Counted from the stretch's first letter, positions 53,034 to 61,427 are shown. The stretch: DNA of 64,000 bases from Sphingobacterium sp. SGG-5 (GCF_011043525.1 NZ_JAAKGO010000001.1:62001-126000), one strand, 5' to 3'. Numbers and translations: made by a program. Notes: generated by a model not told the origin, from the letters alone.

Positions 53034-53077
53034 TAAACTGTAAGTTCTTGGATATTTTTCGAAGAGCTTACAGTTTA
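53034..53077. terminator. Hairpin between convergent lpdA and the DUF3817 gene
   Basis: A perfect 11-bp inverted repeat TAAACTGTAAG / CTTACAGTTTA (53034-53044 and 53067-53077) with a 22-base loop that itself contains TTTTT. The right arm includes the stop codon of the DUF3817 gene. There is no trailing T run, so termination is likely but not certain. Confidence 0.5.
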
Positions 53078-53371
53078 CCCCCTATAACCTAAAGCGATTT
53101 CTCGTTTCACATCCCGCTCAATCCAAAAAGATATTACAGGTATTACGGATAGCACAAGATACTTGACTACCCGAGAAAGTTTCCAGTTATAACTTTGCCA
53201 GCACATAATCAGGAAAATCAAAAAAAGTACTACCAGAAAGCCGTGGATGGATCCGGCTATGCGAACGGCCTCAGGAACGTCAGCAAAATATTTTAACGGC
53301 ATAGCAATAAAGAAAAGAATAACAGTCGAAATCGCTTCCCAAAGAGCGATTTGTTGGAAGATCCGTAACAT
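53075..53371 (-). CDS. DUF3817 domain membrane protein
   Basis: A 98-residue integral membrane protein of the DUF3817 (YdzA-like) family. It has three hydrophobic helices with the family pattern FQQIALWEAISTVILFFIAMPLKYFADVPEAVRIAGSIHGFLVVLFLIFLIMCW, where the Glu after the first Ala-Leu and the GxxHG are conserved. A third helix is followed by a basic tail (WIERDVKREI). Function is unknown. It is convergent with lpdA and shares its terminator hairpin. Confidence 0.85.
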   Translation of the reverse strand: MLRIFQQIALWEAISTVILFFIAMPLKYFADVPEAVRIAGSIHGFLVVLFLIFLIMCWQSYNWKLSRVVKYLVLSVIPVISFWIERDVKREIALGYRG

Positions 53372-53480
53372 ATTATTTTACAATGTTTGATGTGCTCCAA
53401 AAATAACCGAATTATTAACAAGAGAAGAACAGGAATACTGAATTGACCTTCCACTGACAATAAACGCCATTTATCCTTAT

Positions 53481-53511
53481 TTCCACGGTTAGGGGGATTT
53501 CACTACCTTTG
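53481..53511 (+). promoter_or_regulatory. Promoter of the M20 peptidase gene
   Basis: TACCTTTG at 53504-53511 fits the consensus exactly, with TTC (one base off TTG) 20 bp upstream, 16 bp before the ATG at 53528. Confidence 0.5.
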
Positions 53512-53527
53512 AAAAAAATAAATTGAC

Positions 53528-54898
53528 ATGCAGAAAATCAAAGACTATGTAGAGGCGCATAAAGAGCGTTTCTTGAACGAATTATTTGAATTATTGCGTT
53601 TTCCATCGGTCAGTGCAGACCCCCAATTTAAGGAAGGTGTACTCCATACTGCGGAATATGTTGCTGAAAAACTGAAAGAAGCAGGTGCGGATAACGTCGA
53701 AATATGCGCCACGGCTGGCTACCCTATCGTGTACGGTGAGAAGATCATCAACCCGTCTTTGCCTACGATCTTAGTTTACGGACACTACGATGTACAACCC
53801 GCCGACCCACTCGAACTGTGGGAAACTCCTCCTTTCGAGCCCACGGTCCGCGACGGGAAAATTTATGCGCGCGGCGCTGCCGATGATAAGGGACAGTTCT
53901 ACATGCACGTAAAAGCCTTCGAATATATGGTTCAAAACGATCAATTGGCATGCAATGTCAAATTCATGATCGAAGGAGAAGAAGAAGTAGGCTCTGCCAA
54001 CCTTGGCATTTTCGTTCGGGAGAATAAAGAACGGCTCAAAGCTGACGTCGTAGTCATCTCGGACACCTCCATGATTAGCCTGGAGACACCTTCATTAGAA
54101 ACCGGTCTTCGGGGCCTATCTTATGTAGAAGTGGAAGTCACTGGTCCAAATCGTGACCTGCACTCGGGTGTTTACGGCGGAGCAGTCGCCAATCCGGCCA
54201 CCATCCTTGCACAAATGATTGCTTCATTACATGATTCGAACAACCATATTGCTATCCCCGGGTTTTACGATGATGTCGTCGAACTGACAGCTGAGGAACG
54301 AAAAGCACTAAACGAAGCCCCTTTTGATATCGAAGAATACAAAGCGGACTTGGGGGTCAATGAATTATGGGGCGAAAAAGGCTATACAGCTATCGAACAC
54401 ACCGGAATCCGCCCGACATTGGAAGTAAATGGTATTTGGGGTGGATATATCGGAGAAGGTGCTAAGACAGTCTTACCGTCCAAGGCCTATGCAAAGATTT
54501 CGATGCGATTGGTACCGAATCAAAGTTCTGAAAACATAACGGCGCTGTTCAAAGCACATTTTGAAAGCATAGCACCTAAATCGGTGACTGTAAAAGTAAA
54601 ACCGCATCATGGCGGAGAACCTGTCGTCACACCAACAGATAGCGCAGCTTATAAGGCGGCCGAGCAAGCACTGCAGGAAACATTCAATAAAAAACCTATA
54701 CCTACACGTGGTGGCGGATCGATTCCTATTGTAGCTCTATTTGAGCAGGAACTGAAAATTAAAACCGTCCTTTTAGGTTTTGGCCTGGACAGTGATAATT
54801 TACATTCCCCAAATGAAAAATACGGCATAGAGAACTATTTAAAAGGTATCGAAACTATTCCATTGTTCCATAAGTATTATGCTGCATTAAGCAAATAA
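53528..54898 (+). CDS. M20-family dipeptidase
   Basis: A 456-residue cytoplasmic di-zinc peptidase related to carnosinase-like dipeptidases. Metal ligands and catalytic residues are visible: GHYDVQP (His86 ligand, Asp88), RGAADDKGQ (bridging Asp near 120), EGEEEVGS (catalytic and ligand Glu near 151-152), and a C-terminal LHSPNE with the last His ligand. The dimerisation domain insert begins after GLRGLSYVEVEV and contains LHSGVYGGAVANP. It is followed 9 bp downstream by plsC and probably co-transcribed with it. Substrate preference is not evident. Confidence 0.93.
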   Translation: MQKIKDYVEAHKERFLNELFELLRFPSVSADPQFKEGVLHTAEYVAEKLKEAGADNVEICATAGYPIVYGEKIINPSLPTILVYGHYDVQPADPLELWETPPFEPTVRDGKIYARGAADDKGQFYMHVKAFEYMVQNDQLACNVKFMIEGEEEVGSANLGIFVRENKERLKADVVVISDTSMISLETPSLETGLRGLSYVEVEVTGPNRDLHSGVYGGAVANPATILAQMIASLHDSNNHIAIPGFYDDVVELTAEERKALNEAPFDIEEYKADLGVNELWGEKGYTAIEHTGIRPTLEVNGIWGGYIGEGAKTVLPSKAYAKISMRLVPNQSSENITALFKAHFESIAPKSVTVKVKPHHGGEPVVTPTDSAAYKAAEQALQETFNKKPIPTRGGGSIPIVALFEQELKIKTVLLGFGLDSDNLHSPNEKYGIENYLKGIETIPLFHKYYAALSK

Positions 54899-54907
54899 TA
54901 AAATGTA

Positions 54908-55678
54908 ATGGCACGATTTCTAAGAAAGACCCATACGATACTCTATTTTGCATCGGTTCTATTCTATTTTATCCTCGCCTTTCCAATTTTATATTTCTAT
55001 ACTAGAAACTCAAAAAAACACTTTAGACAAATTGTGTTTTTTAGAAAATGGATAAGTGTGTTTGCGACCACTACTGTGGGAGTACGTTTTAAGGTACGGG
55101 AAGAAGTGCCGATAGATTGGGACAAACCTTATGTGATTTGTCCCAATCATACTTCCATTTTAGATATCACTGCGCTTAATTACGCTTGTCCCCGTCCCTT
55201 CTCGTTCATGGGCAAGATCGAATTACTTAAAAATCCAGTTACCCGTATTTTCTTTAAAACGGTAGACATTGCCGTGAATAGAAACAGCAAGATATCTGCA
55301 TTCAAAGCATTTAAAAGAGCAGATACCCTCGTTAAAGAAGGGAAATCCGTCGTCATCTTCCCCGAGGGAAAAATAGACGACGAGTATCCACCTTGCTTGC
55401 ATAAGTTCAAGTCGGGTTCTTTTCGTATAGCTTTGGAAAATCAAGTCCAGATTCTTCCCGTCGTCATCCATGATGCATGGCGGATATTATGGGACGACGG
55501 CATGAAATTTGGATCTATACCGGGCACTATCCACATCAGCATTCTTAAACCTATCGACACAAAAAATATCGGACCTCAGGAACACGAGATACTACAACAA
55601 AAGGTATATACCGATATGCAATACCACTGGAGCACCTTCAATCTTCACAAAAATGTAAAAAACACAAACACAAAATAA
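54908..55678 (+). CDS. plsC: 1-acyl-sn-glycerol-3-phosphate acyltransferase
   Basis: A 256-residue membrane enzyme that makes phosphatidic acid from lysophosphatidic acid. It has an N-terminal TM (ILYFASVLFYFILAFPILYFY), the catalytic H-x4-D motif NHTSILD (His81, Asp86), GKIELLKNP, the substrate motif FPEGKIDDEY from 151, and VVIHDAWRI. The family has several members per genome with different specificities, so the exact acceptor is inferred. It follows the M20 peptidase gene by 9 bp. Confidence 0.9.
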   Translation: MARFLRKTHTILYFASVLFYFILAFPILYFYTRNSKKHFRQIVFFRKWISVFATTTVGVRFKVREEVPIDWDKPYVICPNHTSILDITALNYACPRPFSFMGKIELLKNPVTRIFFKTVDIAVNRNSKISAFKAFKRADTLVKEGKSVVIFPEGKIDDEYPPCLHKFKSGSFRIALENQVQILPVVIHDAWRILWDDGMKFGSIPGTIHISILKPIDTKNIGPQEHEILQQKVYTDMQYHWSTFNLHKNVKNTNTK

Positions 55679-55737
55679 TATAAAATGCTGATTTATAGAA
55701 ATATAACTCAGACTCCTCTAAAATAAATACAAATGTC

Positions 55738-55767
55738 TTGATTTAATTAAATTAAATGCTATTTTTG
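55738..55767 (+). promoter_or_regulatory. Promoter of the DUF2795 gene
   Basis: TTG (55738-55740), 19-bp spacer, TATTTTTG (55760-55767): an exact fit to the Bacteroidota consensus, about 35 bp upstream of the ATG. Confidence 0.7.
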
Positions 55768-55802
55768 CGAAAAAAGGTAAGAAACTTTTAATTTGTAAGA
55801 CT

Positions 55803-56024
55803 ATGTATTGGACTCTAGAATTAGCATCACACTTGGAAGACGCGCCATGGCCTGCAACGAAAGATGAACTAATCGATTATGGCATTCGTTCTGGTGCTCC
55901 AGTAGAGGTGATCGAAAACCTTCAGGCTCTGGAGGATGACGGAGAGCCTTATGAGAACATCGAAGAGATTTGGCCCGATTATCCAACAAAAGATGACTTC
56001 TTTTTCAACGAAGACGAGTATTAA
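55803..56024 (+). CDS. DUF2795 domain small acidic protein
   Basis: A 73-residue acidic protein that I recognise as the short DUF2795 type widespread in Bacteroidota. The core is ELASHLEDAPWPATKDELIDYGIRSGAPVEVIENLQAL, followed by a strongly acidic tail (IEEIWPDYPTKDDFFFNEDEY). Function is unknown. A consensus promoter upstream and a strong terminator downstream mark it as a monocistronic and probably well-expressed gene. Confidence 0.85.
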   Translation: MYWTLELASHLEDAPWPATKDELIDYGIRSGAPVEVIENLQALEDDGEPYENIEEIWPDYPTKDDFFFNEDEY

Positions 56025-56033
56025 AAACGTTAT

Positions 56034-56066
56034 AAAAATCGCACTTTTTGGAGTGCGATTTTTTTT
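56034..56066 (+). terminator. Terminator of the DUF2795 gene
   Basis: A perfect 12-bp stem AAAAATCGCACT / AGTGCGATTTTT with loop TTTTGG and eight T overlapping its 3' arm, 9 bp after the stop. The A-tract on the left also allows use from the opposite direction. Confidence 0.9.
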
Positions 56067-56114
56067 GTACATTAATCCTTTCTTTTAGGTCCGAGTCTGA
56101 CCAATAAACGAGTT

Positions 56115-56570
56115 ATGCGAATGTTATTGTCACTTATTTTTTTATTAGGCCTCTCTTCCGTACAAGCACAGGACGTGAAACCCCAGGACGATTCAAAAAA
56201 TAAAACTATCATACAATCTTTTATTGCAGATCTCGCTGATAACAATAAAGCCATCGACGTCATTTTAAGTCAACATGTTCTTGTCCAGCATCCCTCCGAC
56301 GAACTATATGACTACCTGGAGGCCAGCCTCATGGAAATCCGCATCAATCTCATGACAAAAAGAATAGAAGACATCGCGTATACTCCCTACAGCAACATGC
56401 CTCCTAAGGAAATCAGAGATGTCGATCCAGAGGGGTTATGTACGCATAACATGTATTTCCTCCATCACAAAAAACGCCAGATGTTGGCCGTCTATGTGGA
56501 AGAAGGTAAAATAGGATCTTTTACGTTAGTTTCTAAAGGTGGCAACAAAGCCCATTTTGTGCGGTATTAA
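56115..56570 (+). CDS. Secreted protein of unknown function
   Basis: A 151-residue protein with a clear signal peptide (MRMLLSLIFLLGLSSVQAQ). The mature part is helical at first (KTIIQSFIADLADNNKAIDVILSQHVLV, then DELYDYLEASLMEIRINLMTKRIEDI). It ends in a beta-rich section (NMYFLHHKKRQMLAVYVEEGKIGSFTLVSKGG). It loosely resembles small NTF2-like or DUF4878-type periplasmic proteins, but I cannot assign a family. It precedes the trp attenuator by about 45 bp to the trp promoter and is a separate unit. Confidence 0.75.
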   Translation: MRMLLSLIFLLGLSSVQAQDVKPQDDSKNKTIIQSFIADLADNNKAIDVILSQHVLVQHPSDELYDYLEASLMEIRINLMTKRIEDIAYTPYSNMPPKEIRDVDPEGLCTHNMYFLHHKKRQMLAVYVEEGKIGSFTLVSKGGNKAHFVRY

Positions 56571-56613
56571 CCTTTTGGTTATGAACAGGAATCTAATTAA
56601 TTCAAAAACTCCC

Positions 56614-56644
56614 TTGCTATTTTAAAAAACTTATAGGATATTTG
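56614..56644 (+). promoter_or_regulatory. trp operon promoter
   Basis: TTG at 56614-56616, a 20-bp spacer, then GATATTTG at 56637-56644 (one base off TAnnTTTG). Transcription would start near 56650, about 12 bases before the leader peptide ATG. Confidence 0.6.
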
Positions 56645-56661
56645 CTTTCAGCCGTTCAAAA

Positions 56662-56709
56662 ATGAAAGATCACGTATTAAATAGAGCATTGTGGTGGTAC
56701 AACAGTTAA
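56662..56709 (+). CDS. trpL: trp leader peptide with tandem Trp codons
   Basis: A 15-codon ORF, MKDHVLNRALWWYNS followed by TAA. Codons 11 and 12 (56692-56697) are both TGG, in a peptide where no Trp would be expected by chance. It begins just after the predicted transcription start and ends 105 bp before trpD. Its 3' end overlaps the first arm of a set of alternative hairpins (56699-56787) that ends in a terminator. This is the arrangement of ribosome-mediated trp attenuation. No obvious Shine-Dalgarno is seen, which is common in this phylum. Confidence 0.8.
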   Translation: MKDHVLNRALWWYNS

Positions 56710-56787
56710 TGTTGTGGCGGATACCTATTAGCTTGAATGAATACAGACAAAAAATAATAGGCTTGCCACGGAGGTAAGCCTTTTTTT
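56699..56787 (+). promoter_or_regulatory. trp attenuator (alternative antiterminator/terminator hairpins)
   Basis: Three structures can be drawn. Hairpin 1:2 pairs ACAACA (56699-56704) with TGTTGT (56710-56715). The antiterminator 2:3 pairs GTGGC (56714-56718) and CCTATTA (56724-56730) with TAATAGG (56755-56761) and GCCAC (56765-56769), 12 bp in all. The terminator 3:4 pairs AGGCTTGCC (56759-56767) with GGTAAGCCT (56773-56781), followed by seven T. 1:2 and 2:3 share 56714-56715; 2:3 and 3:4 share 56759-56767. A ribosome stalled on the Trp codons would cover arm 1 and favour the antiterminator. Confidence 0.8.
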
Positions 56788-56813
56788 ATGGATAATGGTT
56801 TTGACTTAAAAAA

Positions 56814-57800
56814 ATGAAAGAAATATTAAGACATCTGTTCGAATATAAATCGTTCTCCCGAAAGGAGGCTTACGAAATCCTGACGAATATTGCCACCGGC
56901 AAATATGACTCCCATCAGATAGCAGCGTTTATGACAACCTATGGCATGCGCAGTATCCGGGTTGAAGAATTAGGCGGCTTTCGTGATGCGATGTACGACT
57001 TGTGTCTCAAAGTAGATTTCGATGGTTACGACCTGATCGATATGTGCGGAACAGGCGGTGACGGCAAAAACACCTTTAACATTTCAACCTTAGCCTCGTT
57101 TGTCGTAGCCGGAGCAGGATATCACGTAGCGAAGCATGGCAATGTCGGTGTATCTTCGGGTTGTGGTTCGTCCAATGTTATGGAACATTTAGGTTACACA
57201 TTCACCAACGACAAAGACGCCTTGCATAGACAATTGGAGCAGGCCAATATATGCTTTCTCCATGCACCGCTATTCCATCCTGCCATGAAAACGGTAGCAC
57301 CCATCCGTCGGGCATTAGGCGTCAAGACTTTTTTTAACATGCTCGGACCTTTGACTAATCCGGCCAATCCTAAATTTCAGTCTGTTGGTGTGTTCAGTCT
57401 CGAGCTCGCCCGGCTGTACGGCTATCTTTATCAGACGACAACAAAACAATACAGTATTATCCACGCGTTGGACGGTTATGATGAAATATCGCTAACAGGA
57501 GACTTTAAAATCATTAATAACGCTGGAGAAAGCTATTATACGGTCGATGAATTAGGTTTTGAACCCATTGCTGCTGCAGATTTGGCGGGAGGTGACGATG
57601 TCGAAGACGCAACCCACATTTTCAAACAAATCATCGATGGTAAAGGCAACGCACAACAGAATGCAGTGGTACTGACCAATGCGGCTTTTGCCATCAAAAC
57701 ATTCCATCCCGAAAAGACGTTTGGCGATTGTTATTACGAAGCCGAAAGCTCCTTGTTGGGCGGAAAGGCGGCAAACAGTTTAAAGAAATTGATTAATTAG
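56814..57800 (+). CDS. trpD: Anthranilate phosphoribosyltransferase
   Basis: Joins anthranilate to PRPP. The 328-residue enzyme has the PRPP-binding CGTGGDG at 78-84, NIST at 89-92, KHGN at 107-110 and SSGCGSSNVMEHLG, then HPAMKTVAPIRRALGVKTFFNMLGPLTNPA and the Asp-Glu metal site in GYDEISLTG. It is the first structural gene after the attenuator. trpE and trpG, which often precede trpD, are not in the window. The 62-bp gap to trpF is unusually loose for this operon and contains repeat-like sequence. Confidence 0.98.
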   Translation: MKEILRHLFEYKSFSRKEAYEILTNIATGKYDSHQIAAFMTTYGMRSIRVEELGGFRDAMYDLCLKVDFDGYDLIDMCGTGGDGKNTFNISTLASFVVAGAGYHVAKHGNVGVSSGCGSSNVMEHLGYTFTNDKDALHRQLEQANICFLHAPLFHPAMKTVAPIRRALGVKTFFNMLGPLTNPANPKFQSVGVFSLELARLYGYLYQTTTKQYSIIHALDGYDEISLTGDFKIINNAGESYYTVDELGFEPIAAADLAGGDDVEDATHIFKQIIDGKGNAQQNAVVLTNAAFAIKTFHPEKTFGDCYYEAESSLLGGKAANSLKKLIN

Positions 57801-57862
57801 TATTGCGATTTGCGAAGAAGAGTTCGATACATGCGGGCACTGATCACTGAAAACTAAGAAAA
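57801..57862. repeat. trpD-trpF spacer with duplicated trpF start and a partial intergenic repeat
   Basis: The spacer begins TATTGCGATTTGCGA, sharing TGCGATTTGCG (reverse complement of CGCAAATCGCA at 30528-30538) with the repeat at 30459-30554. It also contains ATGCGGGCACT at 57831-57841, an exact copy of the first 11 bases of trpF (57863-57873), 32 bp away. The upstream copy would start a frame of only 8 codons (MRALITEN). Confidence 0.65.
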
Positions 57863-58486
57863 ATGCGGGCACTTAAAATCAAAGTATGTGGAATGACCCA
57901 GCCGGCCAATATCGCCGCAGTTGCCGCATTGCCGATCGATTACATGGGGTTCATTTTCTATCCGAAATCAGCACGGTTTATCGACAGGCCCAATACAGGA
58001 TCAGTAGGCCACACCATCAAAAAGGTAGGAGTATTTGTGAACGAAACAGCAGATCATATCGCACAAAAAGTAGCTGAAAGCGGCATCGACGCCGTACAAT
58101 TACATGGTAATGAAAGTGTTGAGTTATGTGCGAATTTACAAAAACAAGGACTTGAAGTGATTAAGGCATTTGGTATTGACGAGAACGTTAATTGGTCCGC
58201 TATAGCCCCCTACCTCGCTGTAGCTGACTACTTTCTCTTTGACACCAAGAGTCCACAGCATGGTGGTACGGGGCAGACCTTTGACTGGAAAAAACTCAAA
58301 GAATATCCTTATAAAAAACCCTATTTTTTGAGTGGTGGCTTATCTTTGGAAAATATACAGGAAGCAGCAACTTTTAATGACAAACGGTTGATCGGATTGG
58401 ATCTGAATTCTAAATTCGAGACCGCACCGGGATTAAAAAATATTGAAACGTTAACACAAGCATTGAAAATTATAAATAATGAGTAA
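57863..58486 (+). CDS. trpF: Phosphoribosylanthranilate isomerase
   Basis: Isomerises PRA to CdRP. The 207-residue TIM barrel starts [20 protein letters not shown] with general base Cys9, continues [30 protein letters not shown], and has the general-acid Asp in [20 protein letters not shown] and SGGLSLENI for phosphate binding. trpB begins 8 bp before its stop. The next enzyme of the pathway, TrpC, is not encoded in this window. Confidence 0.96.
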   Translation: MRALKIKVCGMTQPANIAAVAALPIDYMGFIFYPKSARFIDRPNTGSVGHTIKKVGVFVNETADHIAQKVAESGIDAVQLHGNESVELCANLQKQGLEVIKAFGIDENVNWSAIAPYLAVADYFLFDTKSPQHGGTGQTFDWKKLKEYPYKKPYFLSGGLSLENIQEAATFNDKRLIGLDLNSKFETAPGLKNIETLTQALKIINNE

Positions 58487-59663
58487 ATATCAGGTAAACA
58501 GCAAAGGATATTATGGACCATTTGGCGGAGCGTATGTTCCGGAAATGTTGTATCCCAATGTGGAAGAATTACAAACGCAATATTTACAGATTATGGAAGA
58601 CCCATCTTTCAAAGAAGAATTTGATCAACTTTTGAAAGACTATGTAGGTCGACCCTCTCCTTTGTATCATGCAGAACGTCTCTCCAAGCGGTACGGTGCG
58701 ACAATCTTTTTGAAGCGGGAAGACCTAAACCATACAGGTGCTCATAAAATCAATAATACCATCGGACAAATCCTATTGGCCGAACGATTGGGCAAAAAAC
58801 GTATTATTGCCGAAACTGGTGCAGGGCAGCATGGTGTAGCAACTGCCACCGTATGTGCGCTGAAGGGCTTAGAATGTGTGGTTTATATGGGTGAAATCGA
58901 TATCCAACGTCAGGCCCCCAATGTCGCGCGTATGAAAATGATGGGTGCCCAAGTAGTCGCCGCAACTTCGGGGAGTAAAACCTTAAAAGACGCGACGAAC
59001 GAAGCGTTGCGCGACTGGATCAACAATCCGGTAGACACCCACTATATCATCGGCTCTGTGGTAGGCCCTCACCCCTACCCGGACATGGTCGCTCGCTTCC
59101 AGTCCATTATTTCAAAAGAAACGAAGAACCAGCTGCTCGAAAAAACGGGAAAACCCAATCCCGACATCGTCATGGCTTGTGTGGGTGGAGGCTCCAATGC
59201 CGCAGGTATGTTTTATCATTTTCTGGATGAAGAAAATGTTAGAATAATCGCCGTCGAAGCCGCTGGACTCGGTGTAGATACGGGCGAAACAGCCGCTACA
59301 ACGGCTTTAGGCCAGGAAGGTGTCCTACATGGAAGCCGCTCCATATTGATGCAAACTGAAGATGGACAGGTTGTCGAACCCTATTCGATTTCAGCAGGAT
59401 TAGATTACCCCGGCATCGGACCACAACATGCCTGGTTATTCCGATCCGGCCGGGGTGAATACGTCAGTGCTACAGATGATGAAGCTATGCAGGCAGGACT
59501 CCTGTTGACACAGTTAGAAGGCATTATCCCCGCTATCGAGAGCTCACATGCGTTAGCTCATCTCGAAAAGATGAAATTCAACGGCGATGAAACTGTTGTG
59601 ATCTGCCTGTCCGGACGGGGGGATAAAGACCTGGACAATTATATGAAGTACTTTAACTTGTAA
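58479..59663 (+). CDS. trpB: Tryptophan synthase beta chain
   Basis: Condenses indole with serine. The 394-residue PLP enzyme has the conserved [19 protein letters not shown]-binding Lys90 in [10 protein letters not shown], the [15 protein letters not shown] loop with the catalytic Glu, phosphate-binding [15 protein letters not shown], and the C-terminal [12 protein letters not shown]. The start overlaps trpF by 8 bp, and trpA follows without any gap. It is the TrpB1 type that works with TrpA. Confidence 0.98.
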   Translation: MSKYQVNSKGYYGPFGGAYVPEMLYPNVEELQTQYLQIMEDPSFKEEFDQLLKDYVGRPSPLYHAERLSKRYGATIFLKREDLNHTGAHKINNTIGQILLAERLGKKRIIAETGAGQHGVATATVCALKGLECVVYMGEIDIQRQAPNVARMKMMGAQVVAATSGSKTLKDATNEALRDWINNPVDTHYIIGSVVGPHPYPDMVARFQSIISKETKNQLLEKTGKPNPDIVMACVGGGSNAAGMFYHFLDEENVRIIAVEAAGLGVDTGETAATTALGQEGVLHGSRSILMQTEDGQVVEPYSISAGLDYPGIGPQHAWLFRSGRGEYVSATDDEAMQAGLLLTQLEGIIPAIESSHALAHLEKMKFNGDETVVICLSGRGDKDLDNYMKYFNL

Positions 59664-60428
59664 ATGTCAAAAACAATGCAACTCAATAAACACACAAACG
59701 GATTACTATCTATATATTTTACGGCTGGCTATCCTACTTTAGACAGCACGGTACAGATCGCAAAAACTTTGGAAGAAGCCGGTGTTGATTTTTTAGAAAT
59801 CGGATTTCCCTACTCCGATCCGGTAGCAGACGGGCCAGTCATTCAACATAGCTCGGAAGTCGCTTTAAAAAATGGCATGACACTCAAGGTACTGTTTGAA
59901 CAGCTAAAAGATCTGCGTAAACACGTGTCTATCCCAGTATTTTTAATGGGATATGTCAATCCTGTTATTCAATATGGTGTAGAAAATTTTTGTAGGTCCT
60001 GCAAAGAAGTTGGTGTTAATGGCACCATCATTCCAGATCTACCGATGTATGAGTATGAAGAACTCTATAAAGGTGTTTTCGAAGAAAATGGTATTAGCAA
60101 CATATTTTTAGTTACACCACAGACTTCAGAAGATCGTATCCGTAAAATCGATTCCCTATCATCCGGATTTATCTATCTTCTTTCCTCCAATGCGACGACC
60201 GGAAAAAATCTTCAAGTGGAAGATAAAGCGGAAGCCTATTTCAAACGCATCAAGGATTTAGATCTGGATAACCCATTCGTTATCGGATTCGGTATATCCA
60301 ATAAAGAAACCTTTGCCAAGGCTACAACTTATGCCAATGGTGCCATTATAGGATCTGCCTTTGTTAAACTATTGGCCGAAGAAAATTACCTGGAAAGGAT
60401 TCCTGACTTCATAAGAAGTTTCAGGTAG
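59664..60428 (+). CDS. trpA: Tryptophan synthase alpha chain
   Basis: Cleaves indole-3-glycerol phosphate to indole. The 254-residue TIM barrel has catalytic Glu45 in FLEIGFPYSDPVADGPVIQHS with Asp56 (equivalent to Glu49 and Asp60 of the Salmonella enzyme), PVFLMGYVNPVIQYG, GTIIPDLPMYEYEELY, and GFGISNKETFAKATTYANGAIIGSAFV. Its ATG directly follows the trpB stop. The TAG stop lies inside a perfect palindrome (60423-60446) that separates it from convergent tonB. Confidence 0.97.
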   Translation: MSKTMQLNKHTNGLLSIYFTAGYPTLDSTVQIAKTLEEAGVDFLEIGFPYSDPVADGPVIQHSSEVALKNGMTLKVLFEQLKDLRKHVSIPVFLMGYVNPVIQYGVENFCRSCKEVGVNGTIIPDLPMYEYEELYKGVFEENGISNIFLVTPQTSEDRIRKIDSLSSGFIYLLSSNATTGKNLQVEDKAEAYFKRIKDLDLDNPFVIGFGISNKETFAKATTYANGAIIGSAFVKLLAEENYLERIPDFIRSFR

Positions 60429-60446
60429 AGCTCATGAGCTCTACCT
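60423..60446. terminator. Palindrome shared by trpA and tonB ends
   Basis: A perfect 24-bp palindrome, AGGTAGAGCTC then AT then GAGCTCTACCT. It contains the trpA stop codon and abuts the tonB stop at 60447. TTTAATT follows on the plus strand and CTGAAACTT on the minus strand, so T runs are weak. It probably insulates the two converging genes. Confidence 0.6.
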
Positions 60447-61334
60447 TTAATTCTGCGTAATACTTAGTCGAATAGGTAACGTAAAAGCTACGCGTACCGG
60501 GCGACCATTCTGAACACCTGGATTCCACTTTTTTGCTTTCTTTAGCAGATGCACGGCAGCTGTTCCGGTTCCATATCCCATATCTTTAACTACCTCAAAA
60601 GAAGAAAGGCTACCATCCTTTTCTACGACAAAGGCAACTTTAATGATGCCTTTAGCTCCGCTGTCAAGAGCACCTTGCGGAAAATTATAGTTATCCGCTA
60701 CCCATTGCACAAAAGCTTTCATTCCACCAATAGGTTCCGGCATAATTTCCACACTCGTAAACGTACCGTTGCCATCCTCCGGTCCTGTGAGACTCCCATT
60801 TACTAACCCCCGGCCTCCGCCTGCTTTCTTTTCCTTACCGAACGTGCCCTTTGCTATAAGTTCACCACCTTTTACACCATCCATTGTCAAATTGGCCGGC
60901 AACTTCTTCTTGTCAAGAACGTCCTCTGTCGCCACCATATCTTCATTGGTCAATGATTCATCGGTCGCGTTGATCTCCGTAAATTTAATCAAATCTTGCG
61001 CGGGCACATCCTGTGCAACTTGCTGCGGCTGTTCCTCCGTTGGCGATTTGGGTTGTTCTATTGGCTTTTCAATTTCGAGAATTTCATCTGGCTGTATTTC
61101 TACTATCATCACCTGTTCCTGTGTTTTTTCAGAAGGATTATTAGGATGATTGTTTTGGAAAGCATAGGCCACTCCACATAGACCCAACACCGCAGCAGTC
61201 ACGATACCTAATGCCCAATTTGTGGCCTGGGGTCCAACACGACGCAATTCATAAGCTCCATAGGCCTTGTTACGATCTGCAAAGATGATATCCAACCATT
61301 CCTTTGCATAAATATTTGAATTTGTGAAAAACAT
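60447..61334 (-). CDS. tonB: TonB-like energy transducer
   Basis: Transfers proton-motive energy to TonB-dependent receptors. The 295-residue protein has a cytoplasmic start with the Bacteroidota pattern WLDIIFADRNKAYGAYELRR, one TM (WALGIVTAAVLGLCGVAYAF), and a Glu/Pro/Gln-rich periplasmic linker (VEIQPDEILEIEKPIEQPKSPTEEQPQQVAQ). The C-terminal TonB domain includes GGMKAFVQWVADNYNFPQGALDSGAKGIIKVAFVVEKDGSLS and KWNPGVQNGRPVRVAFTLPI. It lies 93 bp after tsaD on the same strand. No exbB or exbD is nearby. Confidence 0.93.
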   Translation of the reverse strand: MFFTNSNIYAKEWLDIIFADRNKAYGAYELRRVGPQATNWALGIVTAAVLGLCGVAYAFQNNHPNNPSEKTQEQVMIVEIQPDEILEIEKPIEQPKSPTEEQPQQVAQDVPAQDLIKFTEINATDESLTNEDMVATEDVLDKKKLPANLTMDGVKGGELIAKGTFGKEKKAGGGRGLVNGSLTGPEDGNGTFTSVEIMPEPIGGMKAFVQWVADNYNFPQGALDSGAKGIIKVAFVVEKDGSLSSFEVVKDMGYGTGTAAVHLLKKAKKWNPGVQNGRPVRVAFTLPIRLSITQN

Positions 61335-61427
61335 AATGGAATATATTTTAAGGTTATTTCATGCTCGTTTATTACAGGATGAAATCCCACGATATTTTCC
61401 ATAAGTATTTGTTCCGAGTGAACGTTC

